Positions 41,115 through 54,006 of a stretch of DNA of 57,691 bases are shown here, in pieces (position 1 is the first letter of the stretch; every line of letters starts with the position of its first letter). Location of the stretch: NCBI GenBank assembly GCA_938001965.1, contig CALLBC010000033.1, positions 1 to 57,691 of the forward strand, written 5' to 3'. This DNA comes from an uncultured Bdellovibrionales bacterium (GTDB lineage Bacteria; Bdellovibrionota; Bdellovibrionia; Bdellovibrionales; UBA1609). The notes beneath the pieces were generated by a model, which did not search any database, had not been told where the DNA came from, and saw only the letters and a list, made by a program, of their open reading frames with translations. Both the position numbers and the translations under genes were made by a program.

Positions 41115-42981
41115 TTTTCTTCCTTTTTTTACTTTTCAAGTAAAGCATAATTGCATGAATAGCTGATGGATTAACACCGCTAATTCTTGTAGCTTGCCCA
41201 AGAGTTCTAGGGCGAACTAGGTTTAATTTCTCTTTTTCTTCAGTGGATAAACCAACTAAATCATCATAAACAAAATCAGCGGGAATCAATAACTTCTCTA
41301 ACTTTTTTGTTTGTTTTATTTTTTCATTTTCTAAACTTATATAACCTGAATATTTTACTTTAATTTCTACCGGTTCGTATACATCTTTCGATGGCATTTC
41401 TATATCAAACCGACTCAAGTCCAAGCTTTTAATCTCACTTCTTTTTAAAAGTGTGTCCAATGTAATTGGCTTTTGTAAAATTGGTGTTTTAAGTTGTTTA
41501 AAAATTTCTTGGGTGGCTGGCTTAGGAGTAATTTTTGTAGAAGATAAAATATTATAAAAATTTTCTCTTCTGGTACGTAAATCCTCAAGGTCGCGTTTTT
41601 TATCATCATCAATTAATTTATACTCACTACTTACTGGCAATAATCTTTCTAAAACATTATCTTCACGAAGTATTAGCCTATGTTCAGCTCGAGACGTCAT
41701 CATGCGATAAGGCTCTTTAGTTCCCTTAATAACTAAGTCATCAATAAGAACACCAATATAAGAATTATGTCGCTCTAAATGTAGAGGCTCATTATTTAAA
41801 ATTTTAAGAGCTGCATTAGCACCGGCGACTAAACCTTGGCCCGCTGCCTCTTCATACCCACTTGTTCCATTGATCTGGCCAGCTAGATATAAATTAGCCA
41901 AAGCCTTTGTCTCTAACGAATGAGTAATCTGAGTAGGCTCAATAAAGTCATACTCAACTGCATAGCCAGGCCTAATCATTTTAACCTGCTCAAGTCCGGG
42001 TATAGTTTTAAGTAGCTGATATTGAACATTTTCTGGTAAACTAGTGGATATCCCTTGAAGGTATATAGTTTGAGTATTCAATCCCTCTGGTTCCAAAAAG
42101 GTTAAGTGGCTTTTTTTCTCACTAAATCTTGTAATTTTATCTTCAATACTTGGGCAATACCTTGGACCTTGTCCAGAGATAGCTCCAGAGTACATGGGAG
42201 ATTTATCTATATTATTTCTGATAATCTCATGAGTTCTTTCATTAGTATTAGTCATAAAACAGGCTATCTGCTTAAGCTTAAGTTCACTTTTACTTCTAAA
42301 GCTAAATGGATAAAACTCTTTGTCACCATACATAGGAGTAGTCATTTCCCAGTTAATACTATCAGCTAATAACCTGGGAGGAGTTCCAGTTTTTAATCTT
42401 GTTACTTTAAAGTTATAATTTTCTAATTGGTCAGATATACCTGTAGTTGCCTTATCGCCAACTCTTCCACCAGCTATTTGCTTATCACCAATATGCATAA
42501 CTGCATTCATAAATGTTCCAGTAGTAATGATAACAGCTTTAGCCTTAATTAAACTTTGATCAATTAAGTAAATACCATCAACTGTATCATTATTAATTGA
42601 TAAGCTAACAACCTCGCCCTCAAAAACTGTAAGGTTTATCTGATTCATCACCCTTTTAGACATATAATCACAATATAAATCTTTATCGCACTGGGCTCTA
42701 GAACCTCGAACAGCAGGGCCTTTTTTTGAATTTAATCTTTTAAATTGAACGCATGTTTCATCAGTAGCAAAACCCATTTCGCCACCAAGCACATCAATCT
42801 CTCTTACAATATGACCTTTTGCCAAACCACCTATAGATGGATTACAGCTCATAAAACCAATTCGATCTAAATTATTGGTTACCAACAATACATTTAATCC
42901 AAGTCTCGATGAAGAAAGGGCAGCCTCAATACCAGCATGTCCTGCACCGACCACAATAATATCAAAATTAGTCATAATCAT
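41074..42981 (-). CDS. mnmG: tRNA uridine-5-carboxymethylaminomethyl modification enzyme MnmG/GidA
   Basis: [63 protein letters not shown]. Confidence 0.97.
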   Translation of the reverse strand: MIMTNFDIIVVGAGHAGIEAALSSSRLGLNVLLVTNNLDRIGFMSCNPSIGGLAKGHIVREIDVLGGEMGFATDETCVQFKRLNSKKGPAVRGSRAQCDKDLYCDYMSKRVMNQINLTVFEGEVVSLSINNDTVDGIYLIDQSLIKAKAVIITTGTFMNAVMHIGDKQIAGGRVGDKATTGISDQLENYNFKVTRLKTGTPPRLLADSINWEMTTPMYGDKEFYPFSFRSKSELKLKQIACFMTNTNERTHEIIRNNIDKSPMYSGAISGQGPRYCPSIEDKITRFSEKKSHLTFLEPEGLNTQTIYLQGISTSLPENVQYQLLKTIPGLEQVKMIRPGYAVEYDFIEPTQITHSLETKALANLYLAGQINGTSGYEEAAGQGLVAGANAALKILNNEPLHLERHNSYIGVLIDDLVIKGTKEPYRMMTSRAEHRLILREDNVLERLLPVSSEYKLIDDDKKRDLEDLRTRRENFYNILSSTKITPKPATQEIFKQLKTPILQKPITLDTLLKRSEIKSLDLSRFDIEMPSKDVYEPVEIKVKYSGYISLENEKIKQTKKLEKLLIPADFVYDDLVGLSTEEKEKLNLVRPRTLGQATRISGVNPSAIHAIMLYLKSKKRKKIGKRRKVHISRGN

Positions 42982-44387
42982 TTACCTATACAAAATTCTT
43001 TAAAAACCTTGTCCATTACTTCGTCATCATATGTCTTTCCAAGAACCTCATAAATACTTTGTAGGGCCGATTGCATTTCAAAAGCTATAAATTCAGGGCT
43101 TTCATTAAGCTTCATAAGTTCTCGTGATTTATTAAGTTTATTTAAACAATTAGACAAAAGCTCATAATGTCGAGCTTGAGTTAGGACAGATGAGCTTTCA
43201 TTGAAATTAATTTTTGATTGCTCACTAAGCCAGGATTTAACAGTGGCTAAACCATCTTTCAAAGTACTACTTGTGCTTAAATAGTTTGCCCATTCCATTG
43301 AAAATGAAAATTTTGATTCAAAATCACTGCTTGATAATACCTGTGAAGAGTCGCTATCGAGTAAATCTACTTTTGTATTAACAAAAATACAGTTTTTGCC
43401 ATTGATGGACTTGAATATCTCAATAAAAGATTCTTTTTGTACATCTTTGCTCGAGGCATCAAACAAAAAGAAGATAAAATCTGACTCAGCTATCACATCA
43501 ATAGTTTTATTAATTCCTATCTTCTCAATAGGGTCGTCAGTGATATGAATACCAGCGGTATCAGAAAAATTAAATTCTACCCCATTTATAATAAAAGATG
43601 ACTCTACAATATCCCTAGTAGTACCAGGTATATTAGTAACAATGGCCTTTTCTTCACCAATAAGTGAGTTTAGGAAGCTTGATTTACCAGCATTTGGTAA
43701 GCCAACTAAAGAGATGTGCAAGCCGTCTTTAAGTTTTTTTCCGGTTTTATAACTAGCAATAATATCCCTGATTTCACCTGCAATAAGGCCTGTTTCATCA
43801 ATAAACTCTGTTGCCGATACTAACTCAATATCTTCAGCAGAAAAATCAATATTAGCTTCTAAGTTAGCTAAAATTAAAGTTAGCCGGTCACTAATAGATT
43901 GAATATTATTGGATAAATGACCCTTAAGTTGATTCAAAGAAATATTAGCAATTTTATCTGTTTGGCTATGAATCATAGATAAAACACTTTCAGCCTGAAT
44001 AAGGTCGATGCGACCATTAGAAAAAGCACGATAGGTAAATTCGCCTTTGCCAGCAAGGCGTGCACCATTGTCTATTAAAGTCTCTAATAATTTTTTAGTA
44101 ATGTATTTTCCACCATGACATGAGACTTCAAAAACATGATTACCTGTGAAAGAACGACCTTCAGCAAAGTAAGTCACCAAAACTTCATCAATATCATTAT
44201 TAGTTTTATGGTCTTTAATATAACCATAATAGACTTTATGGCTCTCAAGTTCTTTCGGTAAAAATGGACAGGCTCTTCTAATAATGGACTCTGATTCTTC
44301 GCCGCATAACCGAATTACTGAGATTCCACCAACTCCAGGTGGGGTAGCAACAGCACAAATTACGTCATCAGAATCAAAATATTTCAT
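42978..44387 (-). CDS. mnmE: tRNA modification GTPase MnmE/TrmE
   Basis: [58 protein letters not shown]-terminal FCIGK. Confidence 0.97.
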   Translation of the reverse strand: MKYFDSDDVICAVATPPGVGGISVIRLCGEESESIIRRACPFLPKELESHKVYYGYIKDHKTNNDIDEVLVTYFAEGRSFTGNHVFEVSCHGGKYITKKLLETLIDNGARLAGKGEFTYRAFSNGRIDLIQAESVLSMIHSQTDKIANISLNQLKGHLSNNIQSISDRLTLILANLEANIDFSAEDIELVSATEFIDETGLIAGEIRDIIASYKTGKKLKDGLHISLVGLPNAGKSSFLNSLIGEEKAIVTNIPGTTRDIVESSFIINGVEFNFSDTAGIHITDDPIEKIGINKTIDVIAESDFIFFLFDASSKDVQKESFIEIFKSINGKNCIFVNTKVDLLDSDSSQVLSSSDFESKFSFSMEWANYLSTSSTLKDGLATVKSWLSEQSKINFNESSSVLTQARHYELLSNCLNKLNKSRELMKLNESPEFIAFEMQSALQSIYEVLGKTYDDEVMDKVFKEFCIGK

Positions 44388-44389
44388 TT

Positions 44390-44935
44390 TTAGGTAGTTC
44401 GTTGTGATTCAGTATTACCTGAATCCTTTGTTAAAAATATTTTTACTTTTTTAAAGTGCCCATCGCCAATAGAGCGACTTTTAACTCGATCATCATCAGC
44501 TAAAAATTGATGAACAATTTTTCTTTTACCTGGAGGAAGAGCTTTAACATACACAGGCTTTCCCTTTTGAATAACAATACCTTTAAGCTTATTTGCTAAC
44601 TTCAATAGCGACTCATCTGAACGCTCTCTATAATTATCACAATCCAAAATTAAGCCAATACGATCTTCTGGTAGTTGATGCTGTAACACTCTTTTTAAAT
44701 ATAGCTGGAGGCCATCAAGCAATTGGCCATCTCTATTAAGTAGAAGCCCCTCATCAGTTCCATAAAGATCAATCTTAATACCGTTAGTTTCTTCATTAAC
44801 TAATACATCAAATGATAGCTCTAAATTTGCAATGTTAATAATAGTTTCTAAAACATCTGCTAATAGTGCTGCTGGAGAATTACTTTTAGAATCACTTTCT
44901 TTTCCGCCAAATAATTTACCTAAAAATCCTTTCAT
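44390..44935 (-). CDS. Jag/KhpB-like RNA-binding protein (KH-R3H)
   Basis: Position between mnmE and yidC; NRDGQLLDGLQLYLKRVL KH-like and KGKPVYVKALPPGKRKIVHQFLADDDRVKSRSIGDGHFKKVKI R3H region. Confidence 0.85.
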   Translation of the reverse strand: MKGFLGKLFGGKESDSKSNSPAALLADVLETIINIANLELSFDVLVNEETNGIKIDLYGTDEGLLLNRDGQLLDGLQLYLKRVLQHQLPEDRIGLILDCDNYRERSDESLLKLANKLKGIVIQKGKPVYVKALPPGKRKIVHQFLADDDRVKSRSIGDGHFKKVKIFLTKDSGNTESQRTT

Positions 44936-44957
44936 CTTTTCCCTCTTTTTTAAATAC

Positions 44958-46580
44958 CTAAGCTTTGCTTAGAACTGGTTGTGATAATGAAGTATCTCTC
45001 ATCAATATAAAATGTTGAATTATACCGAACAAAGTACTTATAAAAATATAAAGTGTTAACCCACTTGGAAGCCCAAGCATAAAAATACCAAATACTAATG
45101 GCATAAACATCATGATCTTTTTCTGCATCGGGTCCATCGCTGAAGGAGAAATCTTCATTTGGAAGAACATAGCGATACTCATTAATACAGGCAAAATATA
45201 ATAAGGATCCTTTAAACTTAAATCCTGTAGCCATAACATAAATGGAGCTTGGTAAAGCTCAATACTTTGACCAAGAACACGGTAAAAAGCAAAAAATATT
45301 GGAAACTGTAAAAGCATGGGCAAACAACCACTCACTGGGTTAGCTTTATTTTCTTTCATCAGGCTCATAACTTTCATGTTCATTTCTTGAGGTTTATCTT
45401 TTAACTTTTCTCTGATCTCTTTAATTTGTGGCTGAATCCTCTGCATGCGCTTCATTGATTTTGCAGAGTATATATTTAAAGGTAGTAAGATTAATTTAAT
45501 AATTAATGTCATTAAAACAATAGCAAAGCCCCAGTTACCTACAAAGCTATATAAAACTTTTAATAATTTCAGCAACCAACGGGCAATAACATCAAACCAA
45601 CCATAATCGATGATTTCACTTAACCCTTTATCAATTTTATTTAAAAAGTTTACATCTTTCGGGCCTATAAATGCAGTTACTAATATATCTTGCTTATTTT
45701 CATCATAATTTAAAACCGGGTAGTTAAGTTGGCCTAAAACTGTCTCATTTTCATTAATCTGATTAAAAGTAGGATAAGTGTTTGAGTTATTTACCATGGC
45801 CATAGAAAAGTAAGTTTCACCCAAGTTAACAATACTAACATTTTTTAGGTTTAAACTTTCTTCAAAGATAGCATCGCCCATCAACCTTTCATTAGTGTTT
45901 TCATATTTAACAAAAAGCTCTTGGCCACCCATCATAGGCATCATTATACTTGTTTCACTCTCCACCTTTTCGCCGGGAAGCAAAAACTTAATACCTTTAA
46001 AGCTATTATTAAATCCTGAAGATGAAACTTTAATTTTAACACTATATATTTCAGGGTTAATCTCAATTGTCTTTGTAATTGGTATGCCATTGTAATTAGC
46101 AACACCTTGATATCTATTTTCAGATATCTTTGAAATGCTAAAGTTTAGTTTCTTATTATTACCAAGTACATTAGTTTCAAAGGGAAGTGTTGATAAGTTT
46201 GTGGGTAAAGTTTTAACTTTTTTATCGCGGTCAAAATACTTATTAAGAACGATATTTTTTACTCCCATACCATAGGAACTAATATCAAAGTTTAAGTTAT
46301 TACTTTTATAAGAAACCAACTTCTCGGCCACATTGTTTGGCTGCTTTTGGTTTTCTATAATATCAGTAGTAGTAGCTGTATTTACATTAGAATTAGTCTT
46401 TGTCGCACTATCAACTGTGTTATTAGTATTTTGATCAGTCGTTTGTGTTGTTTTCTCTTTATATAAGTGAGGATATTTTTTTTTCATATATCCATCCCAA
46501 ACAAACCAACTTAAGCCTACAAAAAAAATAGCAAATATACTCTTTCCATCTAAAAAAGAACCTGGTTTATTATTTGTCAT
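44958..46580 (-). CDS. yidC: Membrane protein insertase YidC
   Basis: VGNWGFAIVLMTLIIKLILLPLNIYSAKSMKRMQRIQPQIKEIREKLKDKPQEMNMKVMSLMKENKANPVSGCLPMLLQFPIFFAFYRVL; start MTNNKPG at 46580 preferred. Confidence 0.96.
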   Translation of the reverse strand: MTNNKPGSFLDGKSIFAIFFVGLSWFVWDGYMKKKYPHLYKEKTTQTTDQNTNNTVDSATKTNSNVNTATTTDIIENQKQPNNVAEKLVSYKSNNLNFDISSYGMGVKNIVLNKYFDRDKKVKTLPTNLSTLPFETNVLGNNKKLNFSISKISENRYQGVANYNGIPITKTIEINPEIYSVKIKVSSSGFNNSFKGIKFLLPGEKVESETSIMMPMMGGQELFVKYENTNERLMGDAIFEESLNLKNVSIVNLGETYFSMAMVNNSNTYPTFNQINENETVLGQLNYPVLNYDENKQDILVTAFIGPKDVNFLNKIDKGLSEIIDYGWFDVIARWLLKLLKVLYSFVGNWGFAIVLMTLIIKLILLPLNIYSAKSMKRMQRIQPQIKEIREKLKDKPQEMNMKVMSLMKENKANPVSGCLPMLLQFPIFFAFYRVLGQSIELYQAPFMLWLQDLSLKDPYYILPVLMSIAMFFQMKISPSAMDPMQKKIMMFMPLVFGIFMLGLPSGLTLYIFISTLFGIIQHFILMRDTSLSQPVLSKA

Positions 46581-46884
46581 TATAACCTCTGAGAACATAA
46601 TTAGGATTTAATCTTATAAAATTTTTAGGCACGGGATCATATCCACCTTTAGTAAGCGGGTGACATCTTATGATCCTAAGAAAAGTTAGGATAATACCTT
46701 TAATTGATCCATGTTTTAAAATACTTTCTTGAGCATAACATGAGCAAGTCGGGTGGTATTTACAAGAAGGCATAGAAAATGATGATAAAAAGACCTGATA
46801 CATTTTTATCACAAAAAGTAGTGCTGACTTAATACTTCTTTTTATACTTTGTGATAAATTCATTAATCGATTCTTCAACTTCAA
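46570..46884 (-). CDS. yidD: Membrane protein insertion efficiency factor YidD (N-terminus uncertain)
   Basis: YQVFLSSFSMPSCKYHPTCSCYAQESILKHGSIKG...RIIRCHPLTKGGYDPVP. Confidence 0.93.
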   Translation of the reverse strand: MKLKNRLMNLSQSIKRSIKSALLFVIKMYQVFLSSFSMPSCKYHPTCSCYAQESILKHGSIKGIILTFLRIIRCHPLTKGGYDPVPKNFIRLNPNYVLRGYNDK

Positions 46885-47191
46885 TACACCTTAAATTTTT
46901 AAATTGATCTTTGCCTTTTTTAGCAAAAACGATGTTAACGTCTAAACAGAGAGAATTAATTTTATGAGATAATTTTCTTGAAGATTCTCTGCAATATCTT
47001 TTTAAACGATTTCTTTGTACGGCATTACCAACATATCTTGGTAAAGTCCAACCAAGACGAGAATAGGATAAATTATTAGATTGAAAATTAAAGATTAAAC
47101 CATGTTGAGTATAAATTCGATGACCAGATTTTCTTAAACTTAAATAATTACTTCTCGACTTTAGAGTTATAAAAGAAGAACTATTTTCCAC
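46829..47191 (-). CDS. rnpA: Ribonuclease P protein component
   Basis: [29 protein letters not shown], adjacent to rpmH. Confidence 0.93.
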   Translation of the reverse strand: MENSSSFITLKSRSNYLSLRKSGHRIYTQHGLIFNFQSNNLSYSRLGWTLPRYVGNAVQRNRLKRYCRESSRKLSHKINSLCLDVNIVFAKKGKDQFKNLRCIEVEESINEFITKYKKKY

Positions 47192-47330
47192 CTACAGAAA
47201 CCGTAAGTCTCTTTCTACCTTTTGCACGTCTTCTAGATAAAACCTGACGACCATCTTTTGTTGCCATTCTAGCTCTAAAGCCGTGTACAGCTTTTCTTCT
47301 TTTTTTACTTGGTTGATACGTTCTTTTCAT
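47181..47330 (-). CDS. rpmH: 50S ribosomal protein L34
   Basis: My translation of the minus strand: [49 protein letters not shown]; missing from ORF track because under 60 aa. Confidence 0.97.
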   Translation of the reverse strand: MKRTYQPSKKRRKAVHGFRARMATKDGRQVLSRRRAKGRKRLTVSVGGK

Positions 47331-47503
47331 TACTAAACCTCTTTGAGAGTACTTGAATATAAATCTCTATTTCAGAAGGAATTTAAATACCTAAATATCT
47401 ATTTTTAGGCAAGTTTATAAATTAAAAAATAAAGATTTATCTCTGATAATGCTCAAATAACACTCAGCAACTCTCTAGTTTGTTGTAATCACTAGATATA
47501 GAG

Positions 47504-47642
47504 TTATACACATTATGGCATCCTACGTTAGATGCATAACTACCTATTATTATATGAATATATAAATAGTAGTTTATTTATTATACTTAAGGATATTGAA
47601 AAAATTATATGACCATGATACTTAGTTTTCCACATTTCCACA
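47504..47642. promoter_or_regulatory. DnaA boxes upstream of dnaA
   Basis: TTATACACA (47504-47512), TTTTCCACA (47626-47634), ATTTCCACA (47634-47642) just before the dnaA start. Confidence 0.65.
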
Positions 47643-47651
47643 GGGGTATAC

Positions 47652-49052
47652 ATGAGCACACAAAACCTATGGGATCAGATTAAAAACTCGCTCAAACTTA
47701 AAAATTCAAATAATGCTTTGGTTCAAATGTGGTTTGAACCAACAAACATTATTTCAATCGATGAGGATGCTGGCGGTAGTAGATTTAAATTATCTGTTCC
47801 TTCTGAATTACACAAATATTGGATAACACAAAATTTATTAGATTCTATTTTCCTAGAAATATCAGCTATTTATGGAAAGCCGTTTCAAATTGAATTTGTG
47901 GTTGAAGATGTTAGTCCAAAGTCTCCAAATGCATCAACGGAGTCTTCAATATTAAATCTTGAACAGGATAATATTAGCTTAACTAGCTCTTATAGTCCGC
48001 AAGTTCCGGCCCAAAAAAATAAAGACTCACTTAATTATGATTATACATTCTCAACCTTTGTAGTTGGAAGAAATAATGAGTTTGCTCATGCAGCTTCATT
48101 TAGTATTTCTGAAAACCCAGGTGGTAATAATTATAATCCACTCTTTATATGTGGGCCTACAGGTATGGGTAAAACTCACTTATTAAATGCTGTGGGTAAT
48201 CAAATTAAAGAAAAGTGCCCTCACTTTAGAGTAAACTATTTATCTGCCGAACGATTTTTAAATGAATGTATTTCTGGAATCAGACGCCAAGAAATGGATA
48301 AATTCAGAAAAAAATTCCGTCAAGATTGCGATGTCTTATTAATGGATGACATTCAGTTTTTAGGGCGTGGTGAGGCTGTTCAGGAAGAATTCTTCCATAC
48401 TCTCAATGATTTCTTTGAAAAAAAGCATCAAGTGGTGGTTGCTAGTGACAGAATGCCTAAGGATATCACAGGCTTAGAAGAAAGAATCCGTACACGATTA
48501 GAGTGGGGATTAATTGCCGATATCCAAATGCCAGACATCGAAACTCGTGTTGCTATCTTAAAATATAAGGCTGAACGAAAAAAGCTCAATATTAATCAAG
48601 AAGTTATTAATTATATTGCTCGAATCTCTAAAAGATCAATTCGAGAACTTGAAGGTAATTTAAATAAGGTAAAAATGTTCTCAGAGCTTCAGGGTCTTCA
48701 TATTACATTAGACTTAGCTAAAAAGGTTTTAGCTACACATGATGACACAACAGCAATGACTATATCTGAAATCCAAAAGCTTGTGGCTGATCATTTTAAA
48801 GTTAAGGTCAGTGATTTAAAGTCTAAATCTAGAACAAAACAGTTAGTAATAGGACGTCAAACAGCCATGTACTTAATCAAAAAACATCTTGATAAGTCAT
48901 TAGTAGATATTGGTAGAGCTTTTGGTGGTAAAGATCACTCAACAGTAATCAATGCTTTAAAGAGAATCGACAGTCAACTTACTACAAATTCTGATTTAAA
49001 GAGTGATATTAAGGAGTTAGAAACACGAATCCACAACATCACAGGGCTGTGA
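47652..49052 (+). CDS. dnaA: Chromosomal replication initiator DnaA
   Basis: YTFSTFVVGRNNEFAHAA, FICGPTGMGKTHLLNAVGN, C-terminal GRAFGGKDHSTVINALKRI. Confidence 0.98.
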   Translation: MSTQNLWDQIKNSLKLKNSNNALVQMWFEPTNIISIDEDAGGSRFKLSVPSELHKYWITQNLLDSIFLEISAIYGKPFQIEFVVEDVSPKSPNASTESSILNLEQDNISLTSSYSPQVPAQKNKDSLNYDYTFSTFVVGRNNEFAHAASFSISENPGGNNYNPLFICGPTGMGKTHLLNAVGNQIKEKCPHFRVNYLSAERFLNECISGIRRQEMDKFRKKFRQDCDVLLMDDIQFLGRGEAVQEEFFHTLNDFFEKKHQVVVASDRMPKDITGLEERIRTRLEWGLIADIQMPDIETRVAILKYKAERKKLNINQEVINYIARISKRSIRELEGNLNKVKMFSELQGLHITLDLAKKVLATHDDTTAMTISEIQKLVADHFKVKVSDLKSKSRTKQLVIGRQTAMYLIKKHLDKSLVDIGRAFGGKDHSTVINALKRIDSQLTTNSDLKSDIKELETRIHNITGL

Positions 49053-49161
49053 ATAACTGATGTTGATAAATATGTTTAAAACTATGTATAAAAAACGTGG
49101 ATAATATTTACCCACAAAATCACTGTGGAAATAGTGGATAAAATCACAAGGTTTATCCACA
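49048..49161. promoter_or_regulatory. oriC: DnaA-box cluster, candidate oriC
   Basis: TGTGAATAA (49048-49056), CGTGGATAA (49096-49104), TTACCCACA (49108-49116), TGTGGAAAT (49124-49132), AGTGGATAA (49133-49141), perfect TTATCCACA (49153-49161). Confidence 0.8.
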
Positions 49162-49215
49162 GTGAAAAGCTAATAATAATAAGTACTTAAACGGTTAATT
49201 GAGTTACTAACGACA

Positions 49216-49230
49216 CTACTACTACTACTA
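49216..49230. promoter_or_regulatory. (CTA)5 DnaA-trio-like tract next to AT-rich segment
   Basis: CTACTACTACTACTA then GTTTTTAAATATAACTATAGTAAATAAAA; complement reads 3'-GAT repeats. Confidence 0.55.
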
Positions 49231-49273
49231 GTTTTTAAATATAACTATAGTAAATAAAACGGAGAATAAAAAA

Positions 49274-50401
49274 ATGATCTTTCAAGTAGAAAAAAATGAC
49301 TTTCTAAAAATGATTACAAGAGCACAAAATATTGTAGAAAAAAGAAATACAATGCCAGTATTAGTAAATGTCTTATTAGAAGCTAAAGATAATCAAATTA
49401 AAATATTTGCTACAAACTTAGAAGTTAGCTTAACAGACAACTGTCCAGCGATAATCAAAACAGAAGGTAAAGTAGCAATTGCAGCTAAAAATTTATATGA
49501 ATTAACTAAAGAGTTATCAGATGGAACAATATCATTTGAAAAACAGAAAAATAATTGGTTACAAATTACTCAAAATAAATCAAGATACAATATTGTTGGA
49601 ATTAATCCAGATGAATACCCAGTATTTCCCACATTTGAAACCAATGAGTTTACAAAAATTCAATCAGATTTATTAAAAGAGATGATTGAAAAAACTATTT
49701 ACAGTGTTTCAAATGATGAGACGAGATATCATTTAAACGGAGTCTATTTTGAAAACTTTTTAGAAGGTTCATTATGGAACTTCAGAATGGTAGCTACAGA
49801 TGGCCATAGACTAAGTTTGATAAATAGAAAGTTTGAAAAAAATACTGATTTAAAAGTACCAATGCAAAATGGTGTTATCATTCCAAGAAAAGGTTTGTAC
49901 GAAATTAAGAAATTAATAGATAATTCAGATTACAATGAAATCGAAATGGCTATTGAAGGTGCACAATTATTATTTAAAACAGATTCAACAGTATTAATGA
50001 TTAGATTAATTGAAGGTAAGTATCCTAATTATAAACAGCTTATTCCACAAAACTTAAAAGAAAATATATCTATTGATCGTGAAAAACTATTATCATCATT
50101 AAAAAGAGTTTCTTTATTATCAAATCAAAAATCTAAAGGTGTTACTTTGAATTTTAGTGGCGGTAAAATGGAAATAACTTCAAATAATCCTGACTTAGGA
50201 GACGCTAAAGAAGAATTAGAAGTTAATTACAGTGGTAAAGATTTTAAAATTGGTTTTAATGCAAAATATATTTTAGATGTACTAGCTAATATTGATTCTA
50301 GTGAAATTGATATTTCTTTAAAGGATCATTTATCTCCTGGTTTAATGAGACCAACAAAAGATAATAGTTATACATGTGTAATTATGCCTATGAAGATATA
50401 A
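49274..50401 (+). CDS. dnaN: DNA polymerase III beta sliding clamp
   Basis: FLKMITRAQNIVEKRNTMPVLVNVLLEA, VATDGHRLSL, C-terminal YTCVIMPMKI. Confidence 0.97.
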   Translation: MIFQVEKNDFLKMITRAQNIVEKRNTMPVLVNVLLEAKDNQIKIFATNLEVSLTDNCPAIIKTEGKVAIAAKNLYELTKELSDGTISFEKQKNNWLQITQNKSRYNIVGINPDEYPVFPTFETNEFTKIQSDLLKEMIEKTIYSVSNDETRYHLNGVYFENFLEGSLWNFRMVATDGHRLSLINRKFEKNTDLKVPMQNGVIIPRKGLYEIKKLIDNSDYNEIEMAIEGAQLLFKTDSTVLMIRLIEGKYPNYKQLIPQNLKENISIDREKLLSSLKRVSLLSNQKSKGVTLNFSGGKMEITSNNPDLGDAKEELEVNYSGKDFKIGFNAKYILDVLANIDSSEIDISLKDHLSPGLMRPTKDNSYTCVIMPMKI

Positions 50402-53991
<3,590 letters not shown>

Positions 53992-54006
53992 ATTTAAAGG
54001 TAAGTT

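Noticed and set aside
44950-45234. 94 aa ORF within yidC
   Set aside because: Same-strand alternate frame inside the conserved YidC C-terminal region.
49215-49231. (ACT)5 as a simple microsatellite or slippage repeat
   Set aside because: Position, phase and orientation next to DnaA boxes and an AT-rich tract favour a DnaA-trio interpretation, though slippage origin cannot be excluded.
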